Positions 22,678 to 31,204 of a DNA stretch of 49,806 nucleotides are shown here, one piece after another. The translations under genes were made by a program, and so were the position numbers. The notes beneath the pieces are model-generated. The model did no database searches, had not been told where the DNA came from, and worked only from the letters and a program-made list of their open reading frames with translations. Each line of letters opens with the position of its first letter. Position 1 is the first letter of the stretch. Origin of the DNA: Propionibacteriaceae bacterium (lineage in GTDB: Bacteria > Actinomycetota > Actinomycetes > Propionibacteriales > Propionibacteriaceae); the NCBI GenBank assembly GCA_031261485.1, contig JAISJO010000086.1, forward strand, positions 1 to 49,806, given 5' to 3'.

Positions 22678-23976
22678 GTGGAATGGTCCCGAGACCAGCG
22701 CGCACAATTACTCGCTATCCTTTGTGGGGTGAGGATTCAGGAGGCTCGCAGAATTGCCTTGGCGGCTCAGGGCATGGGGCGCGACCGGGACACGGCGGCG
22801 ACACCTCGGAACATTGCTCGTGTCATCTCCCAACTGGGACAGTTCCAAATCGATACTGTCAATGTCTTGGCCAGAGCCCATCTCATGCCTTTGTACACAC
22901 GACTTGGCGCGTACGACTTTGGGCTCCTGGACGCAGTGGCCGGTGGTTTGCCAAATGTGACTGCCGAGACGACCTCGGTCGCATCTCGACGCTCCAGAAC
23001 TTCCTCCCGCCTTCTCTTTGAGTACTGGGGCCATGCCGCGGCCCTGATGGACGTGGAGTTGTACCCTGCTCTGCGGTTCCGCATGACCGATGCTTACTCC
23101 ATGACATGGGGACGTATCCGGGCCCTGGCTGACGAGTCTCCCTCCCTCATCGAAGACATCTTCGAAGCCGTGCTTGAGCGCGGGCCGGTTACTGCTCGTG
23201 AACTCGATCTTGGCGAAGAGAAGGTACGCAACAATTGGGGGTGGAATTGGTCGGTCGCCAAGACCGCTCTGGAGTGGCTTTTCTGGTGTGGTCGAGTCAG
23301 TGTGGCGCGAAGGAACAGTCAGTTCGAGAGGGTGTACGACCTTCCCCAGTCAGTGATCCCCTCCCCTATGTTCACTGCTCCCGCCTTGAATTCCCACGAT
23401 GCTCATATCGCTTTGGTAAGAAGGGCCGCCCAGGCCCTCGGCGTTGCCTCAGCTCGATGCCTAGGAGATTACTTCCGCACTGATTCCGCGCCCACTAAGG
23501 CCGCTATCGCCGAACTGGAAGCCAGAGGTGAATTGACGCCGGTCGAGGTGGACGGCTGGAAAGCACCAACGTGGCTTTGGTCGGGTGAATCGTCGGCGAA
23601 GAAGGTGCGCGGCGCTGCCCTCGTCTCCCCGTTCGACTCCCTGATCTTCGAGCGCCAGCGTCTGCGCAACCTGTTCGAAGTCGATTATTCCATCAGCTTG
23701 TACACCCCCGTCGACAAGCGGGTTCACGGGTATTACGTCTATCTCTTCCTCTTGGACGAAGCATTCGCCGCCCGCGTGGATCTCAAAGCCGACCGGAAAG
23801 CGTCTGCCTTGCTCGTCCAATCGGCGTGGTGGGAAGAGGGGTGCGAGATGAGCCGGGAACGTGTGGTGGTTCAGTTGGCTCGGGAACTGCGTCGTTGTGC
23901 GGATTGGCTCGGGTTGGACGACATCCGCGTGTCAGACAAGGGGACTCTCGCGGCTGAACTCGCGGCAGTCGTGTAG
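22678..23976 (+). CDS. winged-helix DNA glycosylase, YcaQ/AlkZ (AZL) family
   Basis: 432 aa, the normal family length. Members excise alkylated bases or unhook interstrand cross-links. The HTH_42 fold is recognised from the N-terminal arginine-rich helix, then LGQFQIDTVNVLARAHLMPLYTRLGAY. The QxQ catalytic-type motif is at residues 55-57 (QFQ). Later blocks YWGHAAALMD, VSPFDSLIFERQRL and YYVYLFLLDEAFAARVDLKADR are family hallmarks. A TAGGAT 8 nt before the GTG suggests a leaderless message. The presence of QxQ favours the YcaQ-like cross-link repair type over the AlkZ self-protection type, but this cannot be settled by eye. No antibiotic biosynthesis genes flank it. Confidence 0.88.
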   Translation: MEWSRDQRAQLLAILCGVRIQEARRIALAAQGMGRDRDTAATPRNIARVISQLGQFQIDTVNVLARAHLMPLYTRLGAYDFGLLDAVAGGLPNVTAETTSVASRRSRTSSRLLFEYWGHAAALMDVELYPALRFRMTDAYSMTWGRIRALADESPSLIEDIFEAVLERGPVTARELDLGEEKVRNNWGWNWSVAKTALEWLFWCGRVSVARRNSQFERVYDLPQSVIPSPMFTAPALNSHDAHIALVRRAAQALGVASARCLGDYFRTDSAPTKAAIAELEARGELTPVEVDGWKAPTWLWSGESSAKKVRGAALVSPFDSLIFERQRLRNLFEVDYSISLYTPVDKRVHGYYVYLFLLDEAFAARVDLKADRKASALLVQSAWWEEGCEMSRERVVVQLARELRRCADWLGLDDIRVSDKGTLAAELAAVV

Positions 23977-24276
23977 GGATCGTCGCTGATGGCATTCGGC
24001 AGTGTTGGCCAGGCCTGGGGAAGTGCTCGTCGATGCTTTGGGTCGCAGGGGCGCTGAGCGGGCTGGGATTTGTGGCGTTGTCTCATTTCTCGACCACACA
24101 TTCTGGAATGAACCATCTTTGTCAGACCTGACTGATAGGCTGACTCTTAGGGACGGGACGAGAGTCCCCTCCTGCTATTGAACTATTGAATCAATGCTGT
24201 ACCTATCCGACCCAATCACCCCCATGTGACCACTGTAGAATCGATGGGGTTTTCCTTGAAAGAAACGGAGCAAACT
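23977..24276. promoter_or_regulatory. pckG upstream region
   Basis: No gene is seen. It holds a small hairpin GGGAC-GAGA-GTCCC (24155-24168, GNRA-like loop), two direct CTATTGAA boxes just after it and a short palindrome ATTGA-A-TCAAT. These lie 80-125 bp before the pckG start and are candidate regulatory elements for gluconeogenic control. No promoter hexamer pair is convincing. Confidence 0.35.
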
Positions 24277-26088
24277 ATGAGTGTACCTGTCACGAGTTCC
24301 TATATCCCTTCACATGAAGGTGTTGTCCACTGGGCGCAAGAAGTCGCTGAACTGACCAAGCCTGACGCTATTTACTACTGCGAGGGCACTGACGCCGAAT
24401 GGGCTTCTCTCGTCGACCTGATGGTTGACAAGGGAACATTGATTCGGCTCAATCCCGAGAAGAAGTTCAATTCCGTCTATTGCATCACCAATCCTGATGA
24501 TGTGGCGCGCGTCGAGTCCCGCACCTTCATCTGCTCCGAGAAGGAGTCCGATTCGGGCCCCACGAACAACTGGATGGACCCCGGGCAGATGCGCACGATC
24601 CTCAACGGTCTCTACGACGGTTGCATGGTTGGGCGCACGATGTACGTCATGCCGTTCTGCATGGGCCCCCTCGGCGCTGTCGACCCCAAGTTCGGCGTCG
24701 AAATCTCCGACTCCGCCTATGTCGTCATCTCCATGAAGATCATGACCATCATGGGCCGTGCGGTCGATGAGGAAATGGTCAAGCGCGACGCCACATTCGT
24801 TCCCGCACTGCATTCCGTGGGCATGCCGCTCACCGAAGGCGTCGAAGACGTGGCCTGGCCGTGCAACGACGAGAAGTACATCACGCACTTCCCCGAAACC
24901 CGCGAAATCATGAGCTACGGCTCTGGCTACGGCGGCAACTCGCTCTTGGGCAAGAAGTGCTACGCCTTGCGTATCGCCTCCGTCATGGCCCGCGACGAAG
25001 GGTGGCTGGCCGAGCATATGCTCATCCTCAAGCTCACCAACCCCGAAGGCAAGGCATTCCACATCTGCGCGGCCTTCCCGTCGGCATGCGGCAAGACCAA
25101 CCTCGCCATGCTGGAACCCACTTTGCCCGGCTGGAAAGCAGAAACGCTTGGCGATGACATCTCGTGGCTGCGCTTCGGGCCGGACGGTCGCTTGTACGCG
25201 ATCAACCCCGAGACTGGCTTCTTCGGCGTGGCACCTGGGACGAGTTACAAGACGAACCCGAACGCCATGCGTACCGCTGACGCGGGCAACTCCATCTTCA
25301 CCAATGTGGCTCTCACTGACGACGGCGACGTGTGGTGGGAAGGCATGACCGACGAGGCCCCGGCCCATCTGACCGACTGGCACGGGAACTCCTGGACTCC
25401 CGCCTCCACCGACAAGGCCGCACATCCGAACAGCCGTTTCACCACGCCCATCGAGCAGTGCCCGATCCTGTCGGACGAGCATGACCTCCCCAATGGTGTG
25501 CCGATTGACGCGATCATCTTCGGTGGTCGCAGGGCGAGCACGATTCCTCTGGTCAACCAGTCCCGCGACTGGACCCATGGCGTCTTCATGGCGTCCACCT
25601 GTTCGTCCGAGACCACGGCAGCCGCTGTGGGCGCAGTCGGCGTTGTGCGTCGTGACCCCATGGCCATGCTGCCCTTCATCGGCTACCACGTCTGCGATTA
25701 CTTCCAGCACTGGCTGGATGTCGCCGATACCGAAGGTGCCAACCTGCCGAAGATCTTCTACGTCAACTGGTTCCGCAAGTCCGCCGAAGGCAAGTTCCTG
25801 TGGCCAGGCTTCGGCGAGAATACCCGCGTTCTCAAGTGGATCACCCAGCGACTCGAAGGCGCGGTCGACGCGGTCGAAACCGCTATCGGTTATCTGCCTC
25901 GCCCCGAAGACCTCGACGTGACTGGCCTCGACATCTCTGCCGACGAAGTCAAGACCCTCCTCAGCGTGGATGTCGACGGTTGGAAAGCCGAGTTGCCGCT
26001 GATCGATGAGTGGTACACCAAGTTGGGCGACAAGATTCCCGCCGAGCTGCAAGCCGAGAAAGCCAAACTGGAGGCCGCCCTGGCGTAA
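24277..26088 (+). CDS. pckG: phosphoenolpyruvate carboxykinase (GTP)
   Basis: 603 aa, full length. It converts oxaloacetate and GTP to PEP, GDP and CO2 (gluconeogenesis, or the reverse in anaplerosis). Diagnostics: the [18 protein letters not shown] block, the P-loop [13 protein letters not shown] with the hyper-reactive Cys271, the [21 protein letters not shown] metal-site region, [11 protein letters not shown] and the C-terminal [26 protein letters not shown]. The ATG at 24277 has CGGAG about 8 nt upstream. The frame is open to 24226 without homology. It is monocistronic and ends in an 18-bp hairpin. The long open frame on the opposite strand is a codon-bias shadow. Confidence 0.98.
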   Translation: MSVPVTSSYIPSHEGVVHWAQEVAELTKPDAIYYCEGTDAEWASLVDLMVDKGTLIRLNPEKKFNSVYCITNPDDVARVESRTFICSEKESDSGPTNNWMDPGQMRTILNGLYDGCMVGRTMYVMPFCMGPLGAVDPKFGVEISDSAYVVISMKIMTIMGRAVDEEMVKRDATFVPALHSVGMPLTEGVEDVAWPCNDEKYITHFPETREIMSYGSGYGGNSLLGKKCYALRIASVMARDEGWLAEHMLILKLTNPEGKAFHICAAFPSACGKTNLAMLEPTLPGWKAETLGDDISWLRFGPDGRLYAINPETGFFGVAPGTSYKTNPNAMRTADAGNSIFTNVALTDDGDVWWEGMTDEAPAHLTDWHGNSWTPASTDKAAHPNSRFTTPIEQCPILSDEHDLPNGVPIDAIIFGGRRASTIPLVNQSRDWTHGVFMASTCSSETTAAAVGAVGVVRRDPMAMLPFIGYHVCDYFQHWLDVADTEGANLPKIFYVNWFRKSAEGKFLWPGFGENTRVLKWITQRLEGAVDAVETAIGYLPRPEDLDVTGLDISADEVKTLLSVDVDGWKAELPLIDEWYTKLGDKIPAELQAEKAKLEAALA

Positions 26089-26095
26089 GCCCTAG

Positions 26096-26142
26096 TCTTC
26101 TTTGTTCCGGCACTTGTCCATAGGGTGCCGGAACAAAGAAGA
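26096..26142. terminator. 18-bp perfect hairpin after pckG
   Basis: TCTTCTTTGTTCCGGCAC (26096-26113) pairs perfectly with 26125-26142 around an 11-nt loop. The stem is unusually long, with T-rich and A-rich outer arms. It is the likely terminator of pckG, insulating the toxin-antitoxin operon. Confidence 0.75.
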
Positions 26143-26250
26143 GCTATCCACAGATCGTGTGCTTCTGGTCCAGGAGAGAGTTCGCAGCCCCATAGTGTGG
26201 AGTATGAGGACACTGACCCCACAGCGGGACAATTCGCGCATCACATGGCT

Positions 26251-26267
26251 GCATCATGTCATGATGC
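26251..26267. promoter_or_regulatory. 17-bp palindromic operator of the toxin-antitoxin operon
   Basis: GCATCATG-T-CATGATGC is a perfect palindrome ending 5 bp before the TATGAT hexamer of the antitoxin gene. A further ATGATGC half-site overlaps that hexamer (26274-26280). This is the expected layout for autorepression by a ribbon-helix-helix antitoxin. Confidence 0.7.
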
Positions 26268-26272
26268 GTTGG

Positions 26273-26278
26273 TATGAT
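26273..26278 (+). promoter_or_regulatory. -10 hexamer TATGAT, 6 nt before the antitoxin ATG
   Basis: TATGAT-GCAGTC-ATG 26285, with no ribosome site between. It supports the short antitoxin start over the open frame back to 26102. Confidence 0.65.
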
Positions 26279-26284
26279 GCAGTC

Positions 26285-26524
26285 ATGCGAACAACCATTG
26301 ACCTGCCGCCTGGCTTGAAATCCAGGCTCCAAGATGTGGCGGATATGAGAAACGAGTCCATGTCCGCTGTGGTGACGACTCTTCTGTTGGAACGGCTGAA
26401 CCAGATGGAGGGATTGCCGTCGCGACTGGAGCGGAATCCCGTCACTGGCCTTCTCAATGTCAAGAGTGACGGTCACGTCTACACAATGAAGGAAATCGCT
26501 GACTTATTGGACGAGGATGAATGA
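26285..26524 (+). CDS. ribbon-helix-helix antitoxin (VapB-like)
   Basis: 79 aa. The N-terminal MRTTIDLPPGLKSRLQDVADMRNESMSAVVTTLLLERL is a classic ribbon-helix-helix DNA-binding domain. The acidic C-terminus (KEIADLLDEDE) is the usual toxin-wrapping tail. It should repress its own promoter through the palindrome at 26251-26267 and neutralise the downstream PIN toxin. Its stop overlaps the toxin ATG by 4 bp (ATGA), giving translational coupling. It starts at ATG 26285. The hairpin terminating pckG separates it from that gene. Confidence 0.88.
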   Translation: MRTTIDLPPGLKSRLQDVADMRNESMSAVVTTLLLERLNQMEGLPSRLERNPVTGLLNVKSDGHVYTMKEIADLLDEDE

Positions 26525-26964
26525 CTAGTCCCACCTATCTCCTTGATGCCAATGTTCTCATCGCCCTCGCCTATGACGGCCATGACCACAAACAACGCTG
26601 CGATGATTGGTATGCGACGATACAATCATGCGCCACATGTCCCAGTGTTGAGGGTTCGCTCGTCCGCTATCTCATTCGCATCGGCCACTCCTTTCAGACG
26701 GCCTCGGGAACACTCGCAGACCTCACCGCTGACGCCCGTCACGAGTTCTGGCCTGATTCCCTGTCCTATGGCGAGGTCGACCTAGCCCGTGTCATCGGAC
26801 ATCGCCAGGTGACTGACGCCTATCTTGTGTCGCTGGTCCGCGCACATCCTGGCTCGAAGCTGGCGACCCTGGACGAGGGGTTGGCCTTGATGTATCCCGA
26901 TGTGGTGGAGCTCATCCCGGAACTGCCTGTCAGTCCTGAAGACACGGAGGGTGAGGACAGATGA
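26521..26964 (+). CDS. PIN-domain ribonuclease toxin (VapC-like)
   Basis: 147 aa. PIN nucleases cut RNA (often tRNA or rRNA) using a cluster of acidic residues. Here these are Asp9 in YLLDANVLIAL, Glu44 in PSVEGSLVRYL, Asp99 in QVTDAYLVSLV and Asp118 in LATLDEGLA. All four are present, so the toxin looks intact. It is coupled to the antitoxin gene by a 4-bp overlap and no gene follows in the operon. Together they form a stabilisation or stress-response module. The RNA target cannot be read from sequence. Confidence 0.9.
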   Translation: MTSPTYLLDANVLIALAYDGHDHKQRCDDWYATIQSCATCPSVEGSLVRYLIRIGHSFQTASGTLADLTADARHEFWPDSLSYGEVDLARVIGHRQVTDAYLVSLVRAHPGSKLATLDEGLALMYPDVVELIPELPVSPEDTEGEDR

Positions 26965-27080
26965 GAGACGCAGGAAGTGCCGATTGACTCCTACCACTAG
27001 ACAACTGAACGACTGCGACACCACGTTCGACCATGGTCAGCCAAATCGGTGTTCTGCCCCTTGCCCGATGCTCCCACCAA

Positions 27081-27103
27081 CGGTTCCCAGAATTGGGAAA
27101 CCG
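27081..27103. repeat. inverted repeat in the aldA upstream region
   Basis: CGGTTCCCA and TGGGAAACCG face each other across GAAT, with a one-base bulge. It lies about 110 bp before the aldehyde dehydrogenase ATG, in an otherwise featureless 250-bp gap. It is a possible operator, unassigned. Confidence 0.4.
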
Positions 27104-27215
27104 TCCTCCTGTAACGTGAGTTCGCGCTCTTCCCGAACAGGCCAGTCGTGGATATGATAACCACATCAGAGGCCCACGGGTGGCCCCAAATGTCATGGCA
27201 GAACAAAGGAGTCAC

Positions 27216-28649
27216 ATGGCCGACATCAAGAAATACAGCAACTACATCGCAGGAGAGTTCCGCGGCGCCGACGAGTACATCGAAGTCGAGAACCCCTACA
27301 CCAACCAGATCATCGGGTTGGCCGCCAGAGGTGGAGAAAAAGAGGCTGATGACGCGCTCACCGCAGCAAAGAAGGCACAGCCCTCCTGGGCCAAACTCGC
27401 CCCTGCGACCCGAGCCGACTATCTGAAGCAGTTCGCCCAGGTCATCCGGGACAACCGCATCGAATTGGCACAACTGCTCATGCACGAGCAGGCCAAGGTC
27501 GCCCCTCTCGCCCAAGTCGAGATCGACGTCACAGCGACGTACTTCGACTATTACGCCGGATGGGCGCGCATCTACGAAGGTGAGATCATCAATTCCGACG
27601 ATCCTCGTGAGAACATCTTCCTCTTCCAGAAGCCCATTGGGGTCGCTGTGGGCATCTGCCCGTGGAACTTCCCCTTCTTCGTCATGGCGCGCAAGGTCGC
27701 CCCAGCCCTGCTTGTGGGCTGCACGTCCGTCATCAAGCCGAGTTCCACGACCCCGCTGACGACTCTGCGCTTTGCTGAGTTGATCGCGGGTTTGGGCTTG
27801 CCAGAAGGAGTATTGAACTTCGTCGCAGGTGGTGGGTCCACCTTGGGCAACGCTCTGGTGAAGCATCCCCTCTCCGACATCGTCAGCCTGACCGGCTCAG
27901 TGGACGCTGGCGTGGAAGTCATCAAGAACTCCGCAGAGAAGATCATGAAGACCTCCCTGGAGTTGGGTGGCAAGGCCCCCGCTATCGTCTTCCCGGACGC
28001 CGACATCGATCTCGCAGTCAAGGGTGTCGCGGATTCGCGGCTCATCTTCTCCGGCCAGGTCTGCAACTGCGCCGAGCGGGCGTACATCCATGCCGACATT
28101 TACGACGAGTTCATGTCCAAGCTGAAGGCGACCTTCGAGGCTGCCAAGGTGGACGACCCGGCGCTCGACGGTGTGGCGTACTCCACCCAGGTGGACAAGG
28201 CTCAACTGGAGAAGATCACCTGCATGGTCGACCGGGCCAAGGCTGCTGGTGTGGAAGTCGTCACAGGTGGTTCGCCTCTCGACAAGGGAACAGGTTACTT
28301 CTTCGCTCCGACGATTATCACCGGTGCGGACCAGAAGTCCGAGATCGTGCAGAAGGAAGTCTTCGGACCAGTCCTGCCCGTTATCCCTTGGTCCGATTAC
28401 GACGAAGTCATTGAGATGGCCAACGATTGCGAATACGGTCTGACAAGCTCCGTCTTCACCAGAGACGTCAATGTGGTCATGCAGGCCCAGAAAGACCTCA
28501 ACTTCGGTGAGACCTACGTCAACCGCGAGCACTTCGAGGGCATTCAGGGCTTCCATGCCGGATGGCGCAAGTCTGGCATCGGTGGCGCGGACGGCAGCCA
28601 TGGGTTGGAGGAGTACCTCCAGTCGCAGGCATTGTACGTGAGGTACTGA
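27216..28649 (+). CDS. aldA: NAD-dependent aldehyde dehydrogenase, lactaldehyde/glycolaldehyde type (AldA-like)
   Basis: 477 aa, against 479 for E. coli AldA. AldA oxidises L-lactaldehyde to L-lactate, the end step of aerobic rhamnose and fucose breakdown. The catalytic region GQVCNCAERAY places Cys285 at the AldA position. The general base Glu249 is in LELGGKAP. The NAD-site segments ICPWNFPFF and KPSSTTPLTTLRFAELI are present. The C-terminus YVNREHFEGIQGFHAGWRKS is close to AldA as I remember it. The start is ATG 27216 with AAAGGAG 5 nt upstream. The frame is open slightly further. It ends in a strong terminator. A rhamnose mutarotase 23 kb away supports the deoxyhexose link, but sequence alone does not exclude other aldehydes. 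Confidence 0.88.
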   Translation: MADIKKYSNYIAGEFRGADEYIEVENPYTNQIIGLAARGGEKEADDALTAAKKAQPSWAKLAPATRADYLKQFAQVIRDNRIELAQLLMHEQAKVAPLAQVEIDVTATYFDYYAGWARIYEGEIINSDDPRENIFLFQKPIGVAVGICPWNFPFFVMARKVAPALLVGCTSVIKPSSTTPLTTLRFAELIAGLGLPEGVLNFVAGGGSTLGNALVKHPLSDIVSLTGSVDAGVEVIKNSAEKIMKTSLELGGKAPAIVFPDADIDLAVKGVADSRLIFSGQVCNCAERAYIHADIYDEFMSKLKATFEAAKVDDPALDGVAYSTQVDKAQLEKITCMVDRAKAAGVEVVTGGSPLDKGTGYFFAPTIITGADQKSEIVQKEVFGPVLPVIPWSDYDEVIEMANDCEYGLTSSVFTRDVNVVMQAQKDLNFGETYVNREHFEGIQGFHAGWRKSGIGGADGSHGLEEYLQSQALYVRY

Positions 28650-28686
28650 GTCACAGTACTGAGTCCACAGTACTCAGCCGACAGGG

Positions 28687-28726
28687 AAATGCCCCAAGCC
28701 AAAGGGGGGTGGCTTGGGGCATTTTC
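28687..28726 (+). terminator. strong intrinsic terminator after aldA
   Basis: A 14-bp stem (28687-28700 with 28711-28724) has a 10-nt loop and runs into a T-tract. It also provides an A-tract for the convergent carboxylase gene, so it may work in both directions. Confidence 0.92.
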
Positions 28727-28752
28727 GTTGCGTCCAGGAGGGGCGCACAGAC

Positions 28753-30477
28753 TCACGCGATAGTGGCGAGAACCTGTCTCTCCTTGACGATGGCACCTTC
28801 TTCGACCATGGAGGCGAAGACGCCCGCGTGGTCGGCGATGATATGAGTTTCCATCTTCATTGCCTCTAGTGCGCCAATGCTCTGGCCCACGGACACATGG
28901 TCACCGGTTGCGACGAACCATCTCGACAGGATGCCGTTCATGGGCGCCAGCACTCCGCCTTGTACAACGGTGGGACCTGACCCGCCGTTGCGGGGAGCCA
29001 CACTCGACCCCAGAAGGGCAGCGGGGAATCCGAGACGCATCCACTTGCCATCCACCTCGAACCATTCGCGGGCGACCTCTTCGCGGGTCACGCCAGGCGG
29101 CAAGGCTTGGGCCAACTCGGGCAGCCAGTCGCAGTCCGTCTCAATCCATGACGTATGCATGGTGAAATCGACCGGGTTTACCGCATAGAATCCTGGCTCC
29201 TCCAGCACACGCTTGTGGAAGGGCAGAAGTGTGGGCACGCCCTCCACGACGCACTCTTTGATGGCTTGGCGGCCGCGGGCGATGGCCTCGTTGCGGTCAA
29301 CGCCCCAGACGATGATCTTGGCAATCATCGAGTCGAACTCGGCGGGAATCGCACCATCGGAGGTGATGCCAGCGTCGACACGCAGGAAGGGACCACCAGG
29401 AGAATCGAAACGGCTCACCTTTCCGGCCTGCGGGAGGAATCCGCGGCCAGGGTCCTCAGCGTTGATGCGGAACTCGATGGCATGGCCGTTGGGCTGCACA
29501 ACGTCAGGGAGCGCATCGAGGGAATGACCCTCAGCCACCTGGAACTGCCACATGACCAAGTCAACGCCTGTTGTACGCTCGGTGATGGGGTGCTCGACCT
29601 GGATACGTGTGTTGACTTCGAGGAACGAGAGGATTCCGTCAGCGCCGAGCATGAACTCGACCGTCCCGGCGCCACGGTACTTGACCTCTTCACAAATGGC
29701 CTTGGATGCGGCGATGATCTTCTCCGACTGAGCGGCGCTCAAGAAAGGAGCCGGGGCTTCCTCCAAGACTTTCTGGTGACGGCGCTGGATGGAGCAATCG
29801 CGTGTGCCCACAACGACGACTCTGCCTCGGCCATCGCCGATGATCTGGGCTTCGACATGGCGGGGACGTTCCACGAATCGCTCGACATAGCATTCACCGC
29901 GCCCGAAGGCCGACACAGCTTCCGACACGGCAGACTCGAAACGCAACTCCACCTCTTCAGGCTTGGTCACGACTTTGAGCCCACGTCCGCCACCGCCGAA
30001 GGAGGCTTTGATAGCAATGGGATAGCCATATTCATCGGCGAAGGCTTTGACTTCGTCCACTGAGGACACTGGGCCAGGGGTACCAGGGACCAGAGGGGCA
30101 CCGACTTTCTCAGCGATGCGACGAGCCGCGACCTTGTCTCCAAGAAGGGAGATGTTTTCTGGGGTTGGCCCAATCCACGTCAGGCCAGCCATCTCCACAG
30201 CGCGAGCAAAGTCGGCGCGCTCGGAAAGGAAGCCGTAACCAGGGTGGATGGCGTCTGCGCCAGACTCTTTGGCGATGCGCAGGATCTTTTCCTGGTCGAG
30301 GTAGGTTTCAAGGGCGGTGCGCCCGTCGAGTCCGTAAGCGGAATCGGCCAGACGTACATGGAGGGAGTTGGCATCTGGGTCGGCGTAAACAGCGACTGAC
30401 TCCAACCCATAGGACGCGCAAGCGCGAATGATTCGGACAGCGATTTCTCCGCGATTAGCGATGAGCACTTTTTTCAT
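28753..30477 (-). CDS. acetyl/propionyl-CoA carboxylase alpha subunit (biotin carboxylase plus biotin carrier domain)
   Basis: 574 aa. It carboxylates biotin using ATP and bicarbonate, for transfer to acetyl-CoA or propionyl-CoA by a separate beta subunit. The order is a biotin carboxylase N-domain (KVLIANRGEIAVRIIRAC), an ATP-grasp domain with the GGGGRG loop and EVNTRIQVEHPITE, the C-terminal carboxylase subdomain, then a biotinyl carrier domain with the EAMKMET site (Lys541). AGGAGG lies about 4-5 nt before ATG 30477. No beta subunit is adjacent. With MeaB in the same region it may belong to propionyl-CoA metabolism, though fatty-acid synthesis is equally possible. A large palindrome overlies its promoter. 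Confidence 0.94.
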   Translation of the reverse strand: MKKVLIANRGEIAVRIIRACASYGLESVAVYADPDANSLHVRLADSAYGLDGRTALETYLDQEKILRIAKESGADAIHPGYGFLSERADFARAVEMAGLTWIGPTPENISLLGDKVAARRIAEKVGAPLVPGTPGPVSSVDEVKAFADEYGYPIAIKASFGGGGRGLKVVTKPEEVELRFESAVSEAVSAFGRGECYVERFVERPRHVEAQIIGDGRGRVVVVGTRDCSIQRRHQKVLEEAPAPFLSAAQSEKIIAASKAICEEVKYRGAGTVEFMLGADGILSFLEVNTRIQVEHPITERTTGVDLVMWQFQVAEGHSLDALPDVVQPNGHAIEFRINAEDPGRGFLPQAGKVSRFDSPGGPFLRVDAGITSDGAIPAEFDSMIAKIIVWGVDRNEAIARGRQAIKECVVEGVPTLLPFHKRVLEEPGFYAVNPVDFTMHTSWIETDCDWLPELAQALPPGVTREEVAREWFEVDGKWMRLGFPAALLGSSVAPRNGGSGPTVVQGGVLAPMNGILSRWFVATGDHVSVGQSIGALEAMKMETHIIADHAGVFASMVEEGAIVKERQVLATIA

Positions 30478-30554
30478 GGGGCCTCCTTGAGCACCGGTGC
30501 TAGGATAAGGGGAGCATGACCAAGGAGACATGCCCCCTGTCCGTGAGTATAGCT

Positions 30555-30578
30555 GATTATGACACCAATGTCATAATC
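30555..30578. promoter_or_regulatory. 24-bp palindromic operator over the carboxylase promoter
   Basis: GATTATGAC-ACCAAT-GTCATAATC has 9-bp perfect arms. On the minus strand the candidate promoter ATGACA-17 bp-TATACT runs through it, the palindrome covering the -35 and spacer. This is a typical repressor site. The regulator is not in the window. Confidence 0.65.
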
Positions 30579-30602
30579 GGGGTATCAAAATGTGGGATTC
30601 CC

Positions 30603-31085
30603 CTAGTCAACCGCAGGTACAACCTTATGACGACGTCGCCATATTATTACCCCTGCAATAAGACCAGCGACCAATAAGACGACCGCGCCAGCGAGCCACC
30701 AGCTCTTGGCCGCCAGAGCGAAAAGTCCGATGAAGACGGCCAAACCGCCCGCCGCGTACACACATCCCCACAGTATCCAGCCAGGAATAGCCGCCATGGT
30801 GTACGGGAACCAGCGCCATCCCAGCAACCCAGCCGTCAACTGCACCGCCGTCTGAAACCCCAGGGTGAGGAAGCTCACCGGGATGATGGGCCAGCCCCAT
30901 TTCTCCAGCGCCTTGACCGCTCGTTGCTCTTTCTCAGATGAGATACTCTTGGCCCACTTGGTTCTGACGGCACCTTCACGAATCCCCCGCCCCAACCAAT
31001 ACGTCGCCTGGGAGCGAAACCCCGCTACGCCAGTGAGGAACACAGCTGCAATCCAAAACGGTTGTCCCGTTATCCAGTCAAGCAT
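30603..31085 (-). CDS. small multi-pass membrane protein (DedA/VTT-like)
   Basis: 160 aa with about four hydrophobic segments and a basic tail (WRRRHK). The block YWLGRGIREG, then RAVKALEKWGWPIIPVSFLTLGFQTAVQL, and IPGWILWGCVYAAGG resemble the core of DedA/SNARE-associated (VTT) proteins, which are implicated in lipid transport across the membrane. It is shorter than typical DedA (~200 aa). TAGACT sits 6 nt before the ATG with no ribosome site between. It stands alone. Its promoter region is the small gap to the DUF4921 gene. Confidence 0.65.
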   Translation of the reverse strand: MLDWITGQPFWIAAVFLTGVAGFRSQATYWLGRGIREGAVRTKWAKSISSEKEQRAVKALEKWGWPIIPVSFLTLGFQTAVQLTAGLLGWRWFPYTMAAIPGWILWGCVYAAGGLAVFIGLFALAAKSWWLAGAVVLLVAGLIAGVIIWRRRHKVVPAVD

Positions 31086-31091
31086 TAGGGC

Positions 31092-31097
31092 AGTCTA
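31092..31097 (-). promoter_or_regulatory. -10 hexamer TAGACT, 6 nt before the DedA-like ATG
   Basis: TAGACT-GCCCTA-ATG on the minus strand. The spacer is pyrimidine-rich, with no ribosome site. Confidence 0.5.
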
Positions 31098-31204
31098 GCT
31101 CAGTGGAACGTCTCCAGACTGAATGCCCACCAAACAATGGCTTCGCCACTTCAGAGTTCTGAATCGTCCACGCGCCACACACACGACCGTTGGCAGAGCA
31201 CTAC

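Noticed and set aside
24310..26052. 580-aa open frame opposite pckG
   Set aside because: pckG is unambiguous on the other strand. Strong third-position GC bias produces long stop-free antisense frames.
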